Shown: piece by piece, positions 26,045 to 34,933 of the stretch
Layout of the letters: each line of letters opens with the position of its first letter
Position numbering within the stretch: the stretch's first letter is position 1
Assembly (NCBI GenBank): GCA_030706145.1
Contig: JAUZPB010000030.1
Span: forward strand, 1-39,457
Direction of reading: 5' to 3'
Source of the DNA: Bacteroidota bacterium
GTDB taxonomy: Bacteria; Bacteroidota; Ignavibacteria; Ignavibacteriales; SURF-24
DNA: 39,457 nt
Notes under the pieces: generated by a model
Told to the model about the DNA's origin: nothing
Database searches by the model: none
Seen by the model: the letters and a program-made list of their open reading frames with translations, nothing else
Position numbers and translations under genes: made by a program

Positions 26045-27376
26045 ATGAATCTTGCAGTAATAGGAACCGGCTATGTTGGACTAGTCTCGGGGACTTGCTT
26101 TGCAGAAATGGGGAACCAGGTTATTTGTGTTGATAATAACCCGGAGAAATTAAGAAAACTTCAGTCGGCTGAGATGACTATATATGAACCTGGACTTGAT
26201 ATTATATTCTATAGGAATATCGCAAAGAAGAGATTGTCCTTTACTGATGACCTTAGGATGGCTATAAATCAAAGTGAGATCATATTCCTCTGCCTGCCGA
26301 CTCCACAGGGAGAAGACGGATCGGCTGACTTAAAATATGTTTTTGGTATAGGCAAAGAAATAGGTAAGATACTTTCTGAAAATTCGGATAAAGACTATAA
26401 GATAATAGTTGATAAGTCAACCGTGCCGGTTGGGACTTCTAAACAGGTAACAGATATCATAAAAGAATATAATGTTAAGAACTTCGAGGTTGTCTCAAAC
26501 CCTGAGTTCTTAAGAGAAGGCTTTGCAGTTGAAGATTTTATGAAGCCTGACAGAATAGTAATTGGCGCTGATAGCCCAATGGCTCTTGAAAAAATGAGAA
26601 TGCTCTATGAGCCTTTTGTAAGACAGGGCAACCCAATCCTAGAGATGGATACCAATAGTGCAGAGGTGACAAAATATGCAGCTAATTCATACCTTGCAAT
26701 GAGAATTACTTATATGAATGAACTTGCAAACTTCTGCGAAAAGGTTGGAGCTAATGTTGATATGGTAAGAAAGGGTATGGGAACTGACTCAAGAATAGGT
26801 AAAAGATTCCTTTTTGCAGGTATTGGCTATGGCGGAAGCTGCTTCCCTAAAGATGTAAATGCCCTTATTAAAACATCGATCGAAAATGGAAGTGAAATGA
26901 AGATCTTATCTATTGTAGATAAGGTAAATAAGGCCCAGAAGCTTGTTCTGGTTGATAAACTTCTTAAACATTACACTGGCAATTTAAAGGGAAAAACCTT
27001 TAGCATCTGGGGACTGGCCTTTAAGCCTAACACCGATGATATGAGGGAAGCTCCCTCTATTCCAATTATTAAAAGACTCCTGGAACTTGGAGCAAAAGTA
27101 AAGGCTTATGACCCTGCTGCAATGGAACAGGCAAAATTCTATCTTAAAGACTCAATTGAATATGCAACTGATGAATATCAGGCCTTAAAGGATAGTGACG
27201 GACTTCTGATCTTAACAGAATGGAACGAGTTCCGTAACCCTGACTTTAATCAAATTAAAGAGGACTTAAATCAAGCTGTGATATTTGATGGAAGAAATAT
27301 TTTTACCCCGGAAAAAATGAAAGAACTTGGCTTTGCTTATTATTCGATTGGTAGAATGCCTGTAAATATTGATTGA
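26045..27376 (+). CDS. ugd: UDP-glucose 6-dehydrogenase
   Basis: This NAD-dependent four-electron oxidation converts UDP-glucose to UDP-glucuronate for acidic polysaccharides. Of its 443 residues, AVIGTGYVGLVSG (4-16) binds NAD, PTPQGEDGSADL and STVPVGTS are family blocks, and YGGSCFPKD holds catalytic Cys266. The C-terminal UDP-binding part has WGLAFKPNTDDMREAPS. An AGGAAT ribosome site lies close to the start. It ends the galE-rfbA-rfbC-ugd group and is followed by a strong terminator. A GDP-mannose dehydrogenase role is less likely given the galE neighbour. Confidence 0.94.
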   Translation: MNLAVIGTGYVGLVSGTCFAEMGNQVICVDNNPEKLRKLQSAEMTIYEPGLDIIFYRNIAKKRLSFTDDLRMAINQSEIIFLCLPTPQGEDGSADLKYVFGIGKEIGKILSENSDKDYKIIVDKSTVPVGTSKQVTDIIKEYNVKNFEVVSNPEFLREGFAVEDFMKPDRIVIGADSPMALEKMRMLYEPFVRQGNPILEMDTNSAEVTKYAANSYLAMRITYMNELANFCEKVGANVDMVRKGMGTDSRIGKRFLFAGIGYGGSCFPKDVNALIKTSIENGSEMKILSIVDKVNKAQKLVLVDKLLKHYTGNLKGKTFSIWGLAFKPNTDDMREAPSIPIIKRLLELGAKVKAYDPAAMEQAKFYLKDSIEYATDEYQALKDSDGLLILTEWNEFRNPDFNQIKEDLNQAVIFDGRNIFTPEKMKELGFAYYSIGRMPVNID

Positions 27377-27405
27377 TCTGATCTTTTAATTTTAATTGTA
27401 AAATA

Positions 27406-27446
27406 AAAGGGCTCATATTTAACTTTGAGCCCTTTCTTGTTTTTAT
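27406..27446. terminator. Bidirectional terminator, ugd / bshA
   Basis: AAAGGGCTCA (27406-27415) and TGAGCCCTTT (27426-27435) form a perfect 10-pair stem with a 10-base loop. T-rich runs follow on both strands (CTTGTTTTT on plus, TATTTTAC on minus), so it can end both convergent transcripts. Confidence 0.9.
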
Positions 27447-27475
27447 TAGAAAAACTGTTTTTCCCTTATACTTCT

Positions 27476-28603
27476 CTAGCAGTTCAATACATCAAGGTAA
27501 TATTGCTCATAGAGAGGGACAATTTTTTCTATATCGAACTCATTTACAGCGCGATCTCTCGAATTTTTTGCAAATTCATTGTACTTTTTGTCATTAGTAA
27601 GTAGATCAATTGCATATTTTGCCATCCTGTCTATGTCGCCAATCTCTGCAATATATCCGGTTTCGTTGTGGTTTATCAGCTCGGGTAACCCTCCAACACT
27701 CGTACTAATTACTGGAACTCCACAGGACATGGCTTCAAGTGCCGAAAGTCCAAAGCTTTCTGATTGTGATGGCAAAAGAAATAAATCAGATGAACTTAAT
27801 ATCTCTACAAGCGCGTCTTGCTTACCTAAAAACATAACATCTTTATCTAAATTTAATTCCCTTGAAAGTCTCTCACATTCATATCTGTCGGGACCATCAC
27901 CAATTAGTAAAAGCTTACTGGGCATTTCTTTCCTTACTTTTTCGAAAACCCGTATTGTATCGGCAACTCTTTTTACGGGACGGAAGTTAGATGTATGAAC
28001 TAATATCTTCTCTCCGCCAGGAGCTATATGATCCCTGAAGTTTCTCTTTCCGTCAGGCCTATACCGCTTTGTATCTATAAAGTTATAAATTACCCTTATA
28101 TCTTTCTCAATATGATAGTTCGTTAGAGTCTTCTCTTTGAGAAAACGGGAAACAGCGGTTACTCCACAGCTCTCTTCTATGCTGAACTTTACAAGAGGAA
28201 GAAATGAGGGCTCAAGCCCTACCAATGTGATGTCTGTACCGTGAAGTGTGGTAATTACTTTTAAGCTTTCACCCATTTTCTGCAATATCTGCTTTGATAA
28301 ATATCCGCTTACTGCATGAGGAATTGCATAGTGAACATGAATCAGGTCAAGCTTCTCATACTTAACTACTTCAATTATTTTACTTGTTAAAGCAAGCGTG
28401 TAAAGCTGAAATTCAAAAAGTGGATAATTACTTATCTCTACTTCATGAAAATAAATGTTTTCAACAAAATTTGTTAGCCTGTGCGGTACAGCGTAACTAA
28501 TGAAATGAACCTGATGACCTTTTGATGCTAAAGCCTTGCCAAGCTCTGTTGCAACAACACCACTTCCACCATAGGTCGGATAGCATGTAATGCCTATTTT
28601 CAT
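27476..28603 (-). CDS. bshA: N-acetyl-glucosaminyl L-malate synthase, bacillithiol pathway
   Basis: This GT4-family glycosyltransferase joins GlcNAc from UDP-GlcNAc to L-malate, the first step to the thiol bacillithiol. The 375-residue sequence starts MKIGITCYPTYGGSGVVATELG, with the close sequence HFISYAVPHRL, then DLIHVHYAIPHA and TTLHGTDITLVG, all strongly BshA-like. The C-terminal half has HTSNFRPVKR and the GT4 donor motif QSESFGLSALEAM. It stands alone between sugar genes on the other strand. bshB and bshC are not in the window. Confidence 0.92.
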   Translation of the reverse strand: MKIGITCYPTYGGSGVVATELGKALASKGHQVHFISYAVPHRLTNFVENIYFHEVEISNYPLFEFQLYTLALTSKIIEVVKYEKLDLIHVHYAIPHAVSGYLSKQILQKMGESLKVITTLHGTDITLVGLEPSFLPLVKFSIEESCGVTAVSRFLKEKTLTNYHIEKDIRVIYNFIDTKRYRPDGKRNFRDHIAPGGEKILVHTSNFRPVKRVADTIRVFEKVRKEMPSKLLLIGDGPDRYECERLSRELNLDKDVMFLGKQDALVEILSSSDLFLLPSQSESFGLSALEAMSCGVPVISTSVGGLPELINHNETGYIAEIGDIDRMAKYAIDLLTNDKKYNEFAKNSRDRAVNEFDIEKIVPLYEQYYLDVLNC

Positions 28604-28819
28604 ACAAAAAGATGCTCTTATTTTTTAATGATAGTTTAATACCTAAATATATAAGATTTATCCACATTTGCTACTACCTTTTAACTGAAAAATATTGGAG
28701 CTTCAGATGCAATTATTTCCTTATTTACTTAAATTTATTCCCTGCTAAATTAAATTTATCAGAAGTTTTCGGTTTACAGGATTTATTTTTATGCAAATTT
28801 GCTTGTACAAAGGAAGAAC

Positions 28820-29710
28820 ATGAGACTCCTTTTAATTGGTCATTCTGTTGAGGATCAAATACACCTTGAAAACAGAGAAATACACTCCCCTGGAGGAATA
28901 TTCTATTCAGCTATGGGGCTGAATAGCTTTTTGTCCTCTAAAGATGAGCTTTTTCTTCTTACTTCTTATGATGATTTAAGCTATCCTTTGTTTTCTTCTC
29001 TATATGACACATTAAAAAAAGATTATTTTCTTAGGGTAAATAGCATCCCTAAGGTTCATCTCTATATATCAGCAAATTGCGAAAGATGCGAAACTTATGA
29101 GAACCTTGCAGAACCTCTTAATCTTTCGAAAATTGAAAATTTGGACCAGTTTGATGGAATTTTGATCAATATGATTACAGGCTCTGATATTAAGCTTAGC
29201 GATATGCTTAATATTAGAAAAAATTATAAAGGACTCATCTACTTTGATGTACATACACTCTCGCGCGGTGTTGATGAAAACAATAGACGCTATTTTCGGC
29301 CAATCCCTGATGCTCAAAAATGGATATCTTCTGTTGATATTATTCAGGCCAATGAAAATGAACTGCGCACTCTAAGCTGTAAAAATAAGGAACTTGATAT
29401 AGTCGAAGATATATTGCAGTTTGGACTGAAAATTTTAATAGTTACAAAAGGTGAACAAGGAAGCGTTATTTACTGGAAAGAAGGGCCTAAATTGAACTTT
29501 TTCCCTCAATCTGCCATTAGTTCTATTAGCATTAATAAGGTCGGCTGTGGTGATATTTTCGGTGCTGCTTTCTTTTATTCCTTTGTTTCTAATGCTTTTT
29601 TGCCCGATGCAGCCAAATTGGCTAATATTGCCTCAGGATGCATTACTAATTATTCAGATATTAAAGATTTAGTGAACTTAAGAAATGATACATTCTCACG
29701 ATTTAATTAA
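28820..29710 (+). CDS. PfkB-family carbohydrate kinase
   Basis: This ribokinase-fold kinase has an unknown sugar or nucleoside substrate. It is 296 residues from ATG 28820, which has AAAGGAAG just upstream; an in-frame TTG 21 bases earlier is unlikely. Visible are a conserved Gly pair near the start (SPGGIFYSA, 23-31), the second signature's NENEL (178-182), TKGEQGS (209-215) and the catalytic anion-hole motif VGCGDIFGAAF (241-251) with Asp245. Its 3' end overlaps the next gene, rfbD, by 26 bases in another frame, so translation is coupled. Confidence 0.85.
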   Translation: MRLLLIGHSVEDQIHLENREIHSPGGIFYSAMGLNSFLSSKDELFLLTSYDDLSYPLFSSLYDTLKKDYFLRVNSIPKVHLYISANCERCETYENLAEPLNLSKIENLDQFDGILINMITGSDIKLSDMLNIRKNYKGLIYFDVHTLSRGVDENNRRYFRPIPDAQKWISSVDIIQANENELRTLSCKNKELDIVEDILQFGLKILIVTKGEQGSVIYWKEGPKLNFFPQSAISSISINKVGCGDIFGAAFFYSFVSNAFLPDAAKLANIASGCITNYSDIKDLVNLRNDTFSRFN

Positions 29711-30602
29711 AAAAAGGATTCTTGTCGTTGGCGCAAATGGAATGCTGGGGCAGAGAATTATTAACTTTTATAAATACCATAGTAATGTTGAACTGCTTGC
29801 TGCCTCTCTTGAAGAGGAACCATATGATAAGGATATTCCCTATATCATAATGGATATTAGCAAAAGGGACTCTGTTAAAGATGTGGTCTATGACTTTTTC
29901 CCTGATATAATTATCAATGCTGCTGCTTATACCAATGTTGATAAATGCGAAAAGGAGAGGGAAATTGCATGGAAAATAAATGTTAAGGGACCAGAGCATC
30001 TGGCTGAGACAGCCCGCATTATTGATGCTCACCTGATCCATATTTCAACTGATTATGTGTTTGACGGCAGAACAGGACCTTATTCTGAAGATGAAAAACC
30101 ACGACCAGTTGGTTATTATGGTAGAACAAAACTGGCCAGTGAAAATGCCCTTAGACTCATTGGCCCTGTAAATACTATTATTAGAACTAACGTCCTCTAT
30201 GGACCGGTAAAAAACGGCAGACCTGATTTTGTAAGATGGGTAATAGATTCCCTCAGAAATAATCAGCAGATCAATATTGTTACTGACCAAATAAACAATC
30301 CTACTTTTCTTGATGATCTGGTTCAGGGAATCTACCGCATTATTGAACAGAAGAAACAGGGCATTTTTAATATTGGCGGCCTTGAGTTTTTGTCTAGATT
30401 TGACTTTACACTGAAAATTGCTGATTTTTTTGGCTTGGATAAGAGCCTGATTAAACCAATTAAAACATGTGAGCTGAACCAACTGGCCCCTAGACCTTTG
30501 AACTCAGGACTGATAACTCTAAAGGCTGAAACTCAATTGGGCTATAAACCCCATACTATAAAAGATACTTTTATACAGATGAAAAAAGAACTAAAACTAT
30601 GA
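29685..30602 (+). CDS. rfbD: dTDP-4-dehydrorhamnose reductase
   Basis: Last step of dTDP-rhamnose synthesis, an NAD(P)H-dependent SDR reduction. The 305-residue sequence has VVGANGMLGQ (14-23), INAAAYTNVDKCE, the Thr strand ISTDYVFDG (120-128) and YYGRTK with the Tyr145/Lys149 pair. The N-terminus is about 10 residues longer than usual, because the ATG sits inside the preceding kinase gene. It ends in an ATGA overlap with the GH13 gene. It is separated from rfbA and rfbC by bshA and the kinase, an uncommon split. Confidence 0.92.
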   Translation: MIHSHDLIKKRILVVGANGMLGQRIINFYKYHSNVELLAASLEEEPYDKDIPYIIMDISKRDSVKDVVYDFFPDIIINAAAYTNVDKCEKEREIAWKINVKGPEHLAETARIIDAHLIHISTDYVFDGRTGPYSEDEKPRPVGYYGRTKLASENALRLIGPVNTIIRTNVLYGPVKNGRPDFVRWVIDSLRNNQQINIVTDQINNPTFLDDLVQGIYRIIEQKKQGIFNIGGLEFLSRFDFTLKIADFFGLDKSLIKPIKTCELNQLAPRPLNSGLITLKAETQLGYKPHTIKDTFIQMKKELKL

Positions 30603-32434
30603 AACACCCACTTCCACTTCTACTGTTGACCAGCCTCCTTTTTTCAAAAAGCCTTTTTTGTCAAAAAATCCAGGAAAATATTGCCATAAACAATCACTTC
30701 CCAGAATGGGCAGAAGGTATTGTCTGGTACCAGATCTTTCCTGAAAGATTCGCCAACGGTGATAGTTCAAATGATCCCACAGCTTCACAGGTCTTTGTCA
30801 ATAGAACTGCTCCTGATGGCTGGGAAAGAACTAGCTGGACTTCAAACTGGTTCGAACAGTCGAAATGGGAGAAAAAAATAAACTCTTCTTTAAGAGATAA
30901 AATTACTATGCGCCGCTACGGTGGCGATATTAAGGGAATAATAGACCACCTTGACTATCTGAAAAGCCTGGGAGTTGGTGCTATTTATTTTAACCCTATC
31001 TTTGAATCCATATCGATGCATAAATATGATGCTTCTTCTTATCACCATATTGATGCAAACTATGGCCCCGATCCATCTGACGACAGAAAAATGATTCTTA
31101 CGGAGACTCCTGATGACAAGCAGACGTGGAAATGGACTAAAGCCGATAAACTCTTTCTAAATCTTATAAATGAAGTTCATAAAAGAGGAATGAAAATCAT
31201 AATTGACGGCGTCTTTAATCACACAGGTACAGAGTTTTGGGCATTTAAAGATATTATTAAACTAGGGAAAAGTTCTAAATATTTCGATTGGTATGACATT
31301 AAGCATCTTGATGATCCGGCAACATCAGAAAATGAACTTGAATACAAGTGCTGGTGGGGTTATAAAGCTATGCCTGAATTTAACAGGACAAAAGATGACC
31401 TTATGACAGGCCCTAAAAAATACATCTTTGATATTACAAAAAGATGGATGGACCCTGATAATGACGGAAATCCTTCAGATGGCATAGATGGATGGCGCCT
31501 GGATGTTGCGCGCGAGGTTCCTCTTGGATTTTGGAAGGATTGGAACAAATTAGTTAAATCCATTAACCCTGAGGCTTATATCGTAGGTGAACTCTGGGAA
31601 CTTTCAAGTGATTTTGTGGGCAAAGGTGACGCCTTCGATGCTCTTATGAATTATAATTTTGCTTATGCAGTAAATAACTACTTTATAGCTCAGAAAAAAA
31701 AGATAAAAACTTCAGACTTTATAGATCAGCTTAAGGAAATTGATAAAACCTATCCTGATAATACTCTCTTAATTCTTCAAAACCTTGTAGATAGCCATGA
31801 TACTGAAAGACTTTTGTCTATGATTATGAATCCAGACAGACAGTTCGATTCTAATGCAGATGAAAGCAATTCTGATTATGATCCTGCAAAACCTGGTAAA
31901 AACGAACGACAGAAAATGAAGCTTATCACAGCTTTTCAGATGACCTATCGGGGAGCTCCTATGATCTATTATGGAGATGAGGTAGGAATGTGGGGAGCAG
32001 ATGACCCGCACGATAGAAAACCTATGATCTGGAATAATATGAAATATGAAGATGAAGTAATTGATTCTTCCTCTGGCTTTAAGAAGGGATATGGGAAATA
32101 TAAGGTTGAAGTTGATAAAGATCTGTTTGACTATTATAAAAAGATCATATCTATACATAACCAGTCGCCTGCCCTAAAAAAAGGGAAACTTGAGTTCATC
32201 TACTTTAATAACGATAAAAATACTTTCGCATTTAAAAGAAGCTTTAACAGCAATGGAATTAGCGATACTTGTATCTGCGCATTTAACTTAGGCTCCCAAG
32301 CTGACCTTATTAGCATTAAAGAATCACAAAGAGCTGAAGAATTGCTAAGCTCAGAAAATTATACTTCTGAAGATGGCTGTTTGAAGTTTATGATTCCTTC
32401 CAATACGGCAATGATATTCCATGTAAAAAACTGA
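30599..32434 (+). CDS. Exported GH13 alpha-amylase-family glycosidase
   Basis: This starch or maltooligosaccharide hydrolase (neopullulanase/cyclomaltodextrinase-like) has 611 residues. An N-terminal signal peptide (LPLLLLTSLLFSKSLF) precedes the catalytic barrel. The four GH13 regions are present: IDGVFNH (202-208), GWRLDVA with nucleophile Asp302, VGELWE with acid/base Glu331, and LVDSHD with Asp401. A C-terminal beta domain follows. No T9SS sorting domain is seen, so it is probably periplasmic or surface-held. A Cys at 21 lacks a proper lipobox. The start overlaps rfbD by four bases. Confidence 0.92.
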   Translation: MKHPLPLLLLTSLLFSKSLFCQKIQENIAINNHFPEWAEGIVWYQIFPERFANGDSSNDPTASQVFVNRTAPDGWERTSWTSNWFEQSKWEKKINSSLRDKITMRRYGGDIKGIIDHLDYLKSLGVGAIYFNPIFESISMHKYDASSYHHIDANYGPDPSDDRKMILTETPDDKQTWKWTKADKLFLNLINEVHKRGMKIIIDGVFNHTGTEFWAFKDIIKLGKSSKYFDWYDIKHLDDPATSENELEYKCWWGYKAMPEFNRTKDDLMTGPKKYIFDITKRWMDPDNDGNPSDGIDGWRLDVAREVPLGFWKDWNKLVKSINPEAYIVGELWELSSDFVGKGDAFDALMNYNFAYAVNNYFIAQKKKIKTSDFIDQLKEIDKTYPDNTLLILQNLVDSHDTERLLSMIMNPDRQFDSNADESNSDYDPAKPGKNERQKMKLITAFQMTYRGAPMIYYGDEVGMWGADDPHDRKPMIWNNMKYEDEVIDSSSGFKKGYGKYKVEVDKDLFDYYKKIISIHNQSPALKKGKLEFIYFNNDKNTFAFKRSFNSNGISDTCICAFNLGSQADLISIKESQRAEELLSSENYTSEDGCLKFMIPSNTAMIFHVKN

Positions 32435-32560
32435 CACTTTTTTCTCAGAATTGTAATAAATTTGTGCCGGATAAATTAAGCTCAACTTTTTCTATCCATT
32501 ATCTGTAAAACAATTATGAAAATGCTTTTTTGGGTCTTATGATCAGAGGAGAGTTCGCTA

Positions 32561-34744
32561 ATGAAAAAAAACTGCCAATTAATTTTGCTTCTTCTTTTTG
32601 TATTTAATATATCTCAAATCTATCCACAGAAAAAAGAATTAACAGTTGAAACGATATTTAACAGCCGGGCTTTTGCAACTAATCAGCTGCATGGAGTGCA
32701 ATGGCTCAAAAGTGGAAGTGCCTTTTCTTTCTTGAAATATGACTTTACAACTAGATTAGTCTCTATCTGGCAGCATGATGTAAAGACTGGAAAAGAAAGC
32801 GTGCTTGTCTCTGGCGATATGCTGAAACTGAAACCAGACGATGACCCTTTTTCTATACGTAACTATTCCATATCTCCAGATGAGAATTATATCCTTTTTA
32901 CAGAAATTCTTCCGGCTAGAAAAATAAAAACTGGCGGCGCTCTTTATATTTATGATATAAAAGAAAAAAAATTCTTCCTCCTTGCAGAATCTGAGCAGGA
33001 ACAGTCAAATGTAAAGTTTTCTCCCGATAGTAAAAAAGTTGGCTTTGTTAGAGGAAATAATCTTTTTGTGATTGACATTAATACTTCTTCTGAAAAACAG
33101 CTGACTTTTGATGGAAGTGAAAATATCATTAATGGTCACTTTGACTGGGTCTATGAAGAGGAATTTCAGATAATTGATGGCTGGGAATGGTCCCCCGACA
33201 GTAAATCTATTGCCTTCTGGAGACTAGATCAGTCAGAGGTTCCTGAAGTGCAAATAGCTCAGTACGATTCACTTTATTTTAACTTCCTTAAATACAGATA
33301 TCCTAAACCAGGAGCAAAAAATTCTACTGTGAAAATCGGTGTGGTAAATCTGGACAACCACAAGACCTCATGGATGGATATTGGAAAAGAAACTGATATT
33401 TATATTCCAAGGATCAAATTTACTAATGATCCAAATATACTTTCTATAGAGAGACTAAACAGGCTGCAAAATCATCTCGAACTTCTTTTCTGCAATACTT
33501 CTTCGGGTGAATCAAAGGTTGTTATTGATGAAAAAGCTCCGCAATGGATCAAAATTACTGATGACCTGACTTTCCTTGAAAATTCTAAAAATTTTGTCTG
33601 GGGATCTGACAAAGATGGCTTTTATCATCTCTACCTTTTTGACTACTCTGGGAAACAAATTAAACAACTGACAAGTGGTAACTGGGAAGTAAAAAGTTTT
33701 GTCTCTGTAGATGAAAAAAATAAAACTGTGTTTTATACATCAAATGAACGGGGCCGCCGCTTTACTGATCTTTACTCTGTCTCTTTTGATGGTGCTTCAA
33801 AAAAATTCCTAACTTCTGAATTGGGTACTCATAGCGTTACCATGTCTCCTGCCTCAGATTGTTTTATAGATAAATACTCGACAATAAATACTCTCCCTTC
33901 TACTTATCTTACCAAAACTGATGGTAATAAGATCGGAACACTTATCGAGGCAGATAATAAACCTCTTAAGGATTATAATATTTCACCTGTTGAATTCTTC
34001 TCTATAAAGACCGATGATAATGTTGACCTCGATGCTTATATTATAAAACCTGCTGATTTTAATGAAGGTAAAAAATATCCTGTCCTGGTTGTTCAGTATA
34101 ATGGTCCCGGCTCTCAGTCAGTCTCCGATTCGTGGGGTAGCGCTGAAATCTGGGAGAACCTTATGGCACAAAAAGGCTATATTATTATATGTGTCGACTG
34201 CAGAATAACAGGTGGAAAGGGTAATAAAGCTAAAGCCTGGGCATATAAAAATCTGGGCAAGTGGGAGATGAATGACCTTGTTTCTACGGCAAAGTATTTA
34301 AGGACTCTGAATTTTGTTGATGGAAACAGAATTGGTATATGGGGATGGAGTTATGGAGGTTATACATCAGCTTCTGCTATTTTAAGAGCTCCTGATTATT
34401 TTAAGGCTGCTATTGCAGTTGCTCCTGTTACTAGCTGGCTGTTTTATGATACTATTTATACTGAACGATATATGTCCTTACCTTCATTGAATCCTGAAGG
34501 TTATTATGATAGCTCACCATTAAATTATGCTGATAAACTAAAAGGAAAATTTCTCCTTATTCATGGCATGTCTGACGATAACGTTCATTTCCAGAATTCG
34601 GTAGAACTGGTCAACAGACTTGTAGATGAAAATAAACAGTTCAGTGTTATGTATTATCCAGGACGCGATCATAGTATTTATGGCGGAAATACACGCATTC
34701 AGCTCTATAACTTAATGACTTCATTTTTATTAAATAATCTATAG
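32561..34744 (+). CDS. S9 family dipeptidyl-peptidase IV-like
   Basis: This exported serine peptidase removes N-terminal dipeptides, often after Pro. The 727-residue sequence has a signal peptide (QLILLLLFVFNISQI), an eight-bladed beta-propeller with SPD-type blades, and the DPP-IV glutamate motif YEEEF (198-202) that binds the substrate amino end. The hydrolase domain carries GWSYGG with Ser597, GMSDDNVH with Asp672, and GRDHS with His704. It is full length. The AGGAGAG ribosome site is strong. It is monocistronic by gaps on either side. Confidence 0.95.
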   Translation: MKKNCQLILLLLFVFNISQIYPQKKELTVETIFNSRAFATNQLHGVQWLKSGSAFSFLKYDFTTRLVSIWQHDVKTGKESVLVSGDMLKLKPDDDPFSIRNYSISPDENYILFTEILPARKIKTGGALYIYDIKEKKFFLLAESEQEQSNVKFSPDSKKVGFVRGNNLFVIDINTSSEKQLTFDGSENIINGHFDWVYEEEFQIIDGWEWSPDSKSIAFWRLDQSEVPEVQIAQYDSLYFNFLKYRYPKPGAKNSTVKIGVVNLDNHKTSWMDIGKETDIYIPRIKFTNDPNILSIERLNRLQNHLELLFCNTSSGESKVVIDEKAPQWIKITDDLTFLENSKNFVWGSDKDGFYHLYLFDYSGKQIKQLTSGNWEVKSFVSVDEKNKTVFYTSNERGRRFTDLYSVSFDGASKKFLTSELGTHSVTMSPASDCFIDKYSTINTLPSTYLTKTDGNKIGTLIEADNKPLKDYNISPVEFFSIKTDDNVDLDAYIIKPADFNEGKKYPVLVVQYNGPGSQSVSDSWGSAEIWENLMAQKGYIIICVDCRITGGKGNKAKAWAYKNLGKWEMNDLVSTAKYLRTLNFVDGNRIGIWGWSYGGYTSASAILRAPDYFKAAIAVAPVTSWLFYDTIYTERYMSLPSLNPEGYYDSSPLNYADKLKGKFLLIHGMSDDNVHFQNSVELVNRLVDENKQFSVMYYPGRDHSIYGGNTRIQLYNLMTSFLLNNL

Positions 34745-34767
34745 TACTTCCCAGTTAAACATTTCTT

Positions 34768-34840
34768 AGAGAATTGGTCCTTTAGACAATTGACTTCAAA
34801 AACAACTGAAGTGACCAATTCTCTCCATGACCAACTCTCT
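34768..34840. repeat. Inverted plus direct repeat before the MfnB-like gene
   Basis: AGAGAATTGGTC (34768-34779) is perfectly inverted at 34813-34824. Inside, ACTTCA (34793-34798) pairs with TGAAGT (34807-34812). The right arm GACCAATTCTCT is repeated directly, with one change, at 34829-34840. There is no T-tract, so it is not a normal terminator. It may bind protein or fold in RNA. Confidence 0.65.
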
Positions 34841-34933
34841 ACAGTTTATGTAAGTGACTTTTGATACACAAATCTTTATAATTAATCATTAATACTTTCT
34901 GTGTCTCTATGTAATAATTTATGAGGCTTTATA

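Noticed and set aside
30599-30665. Lipoprotein signal on the GH13 enzyme (Cys21)
   Set aside because: The residues before Cys (SLF) do not match a lipobox, since Phe sits at the -1 position where Gly, Ala or Ser is needed.
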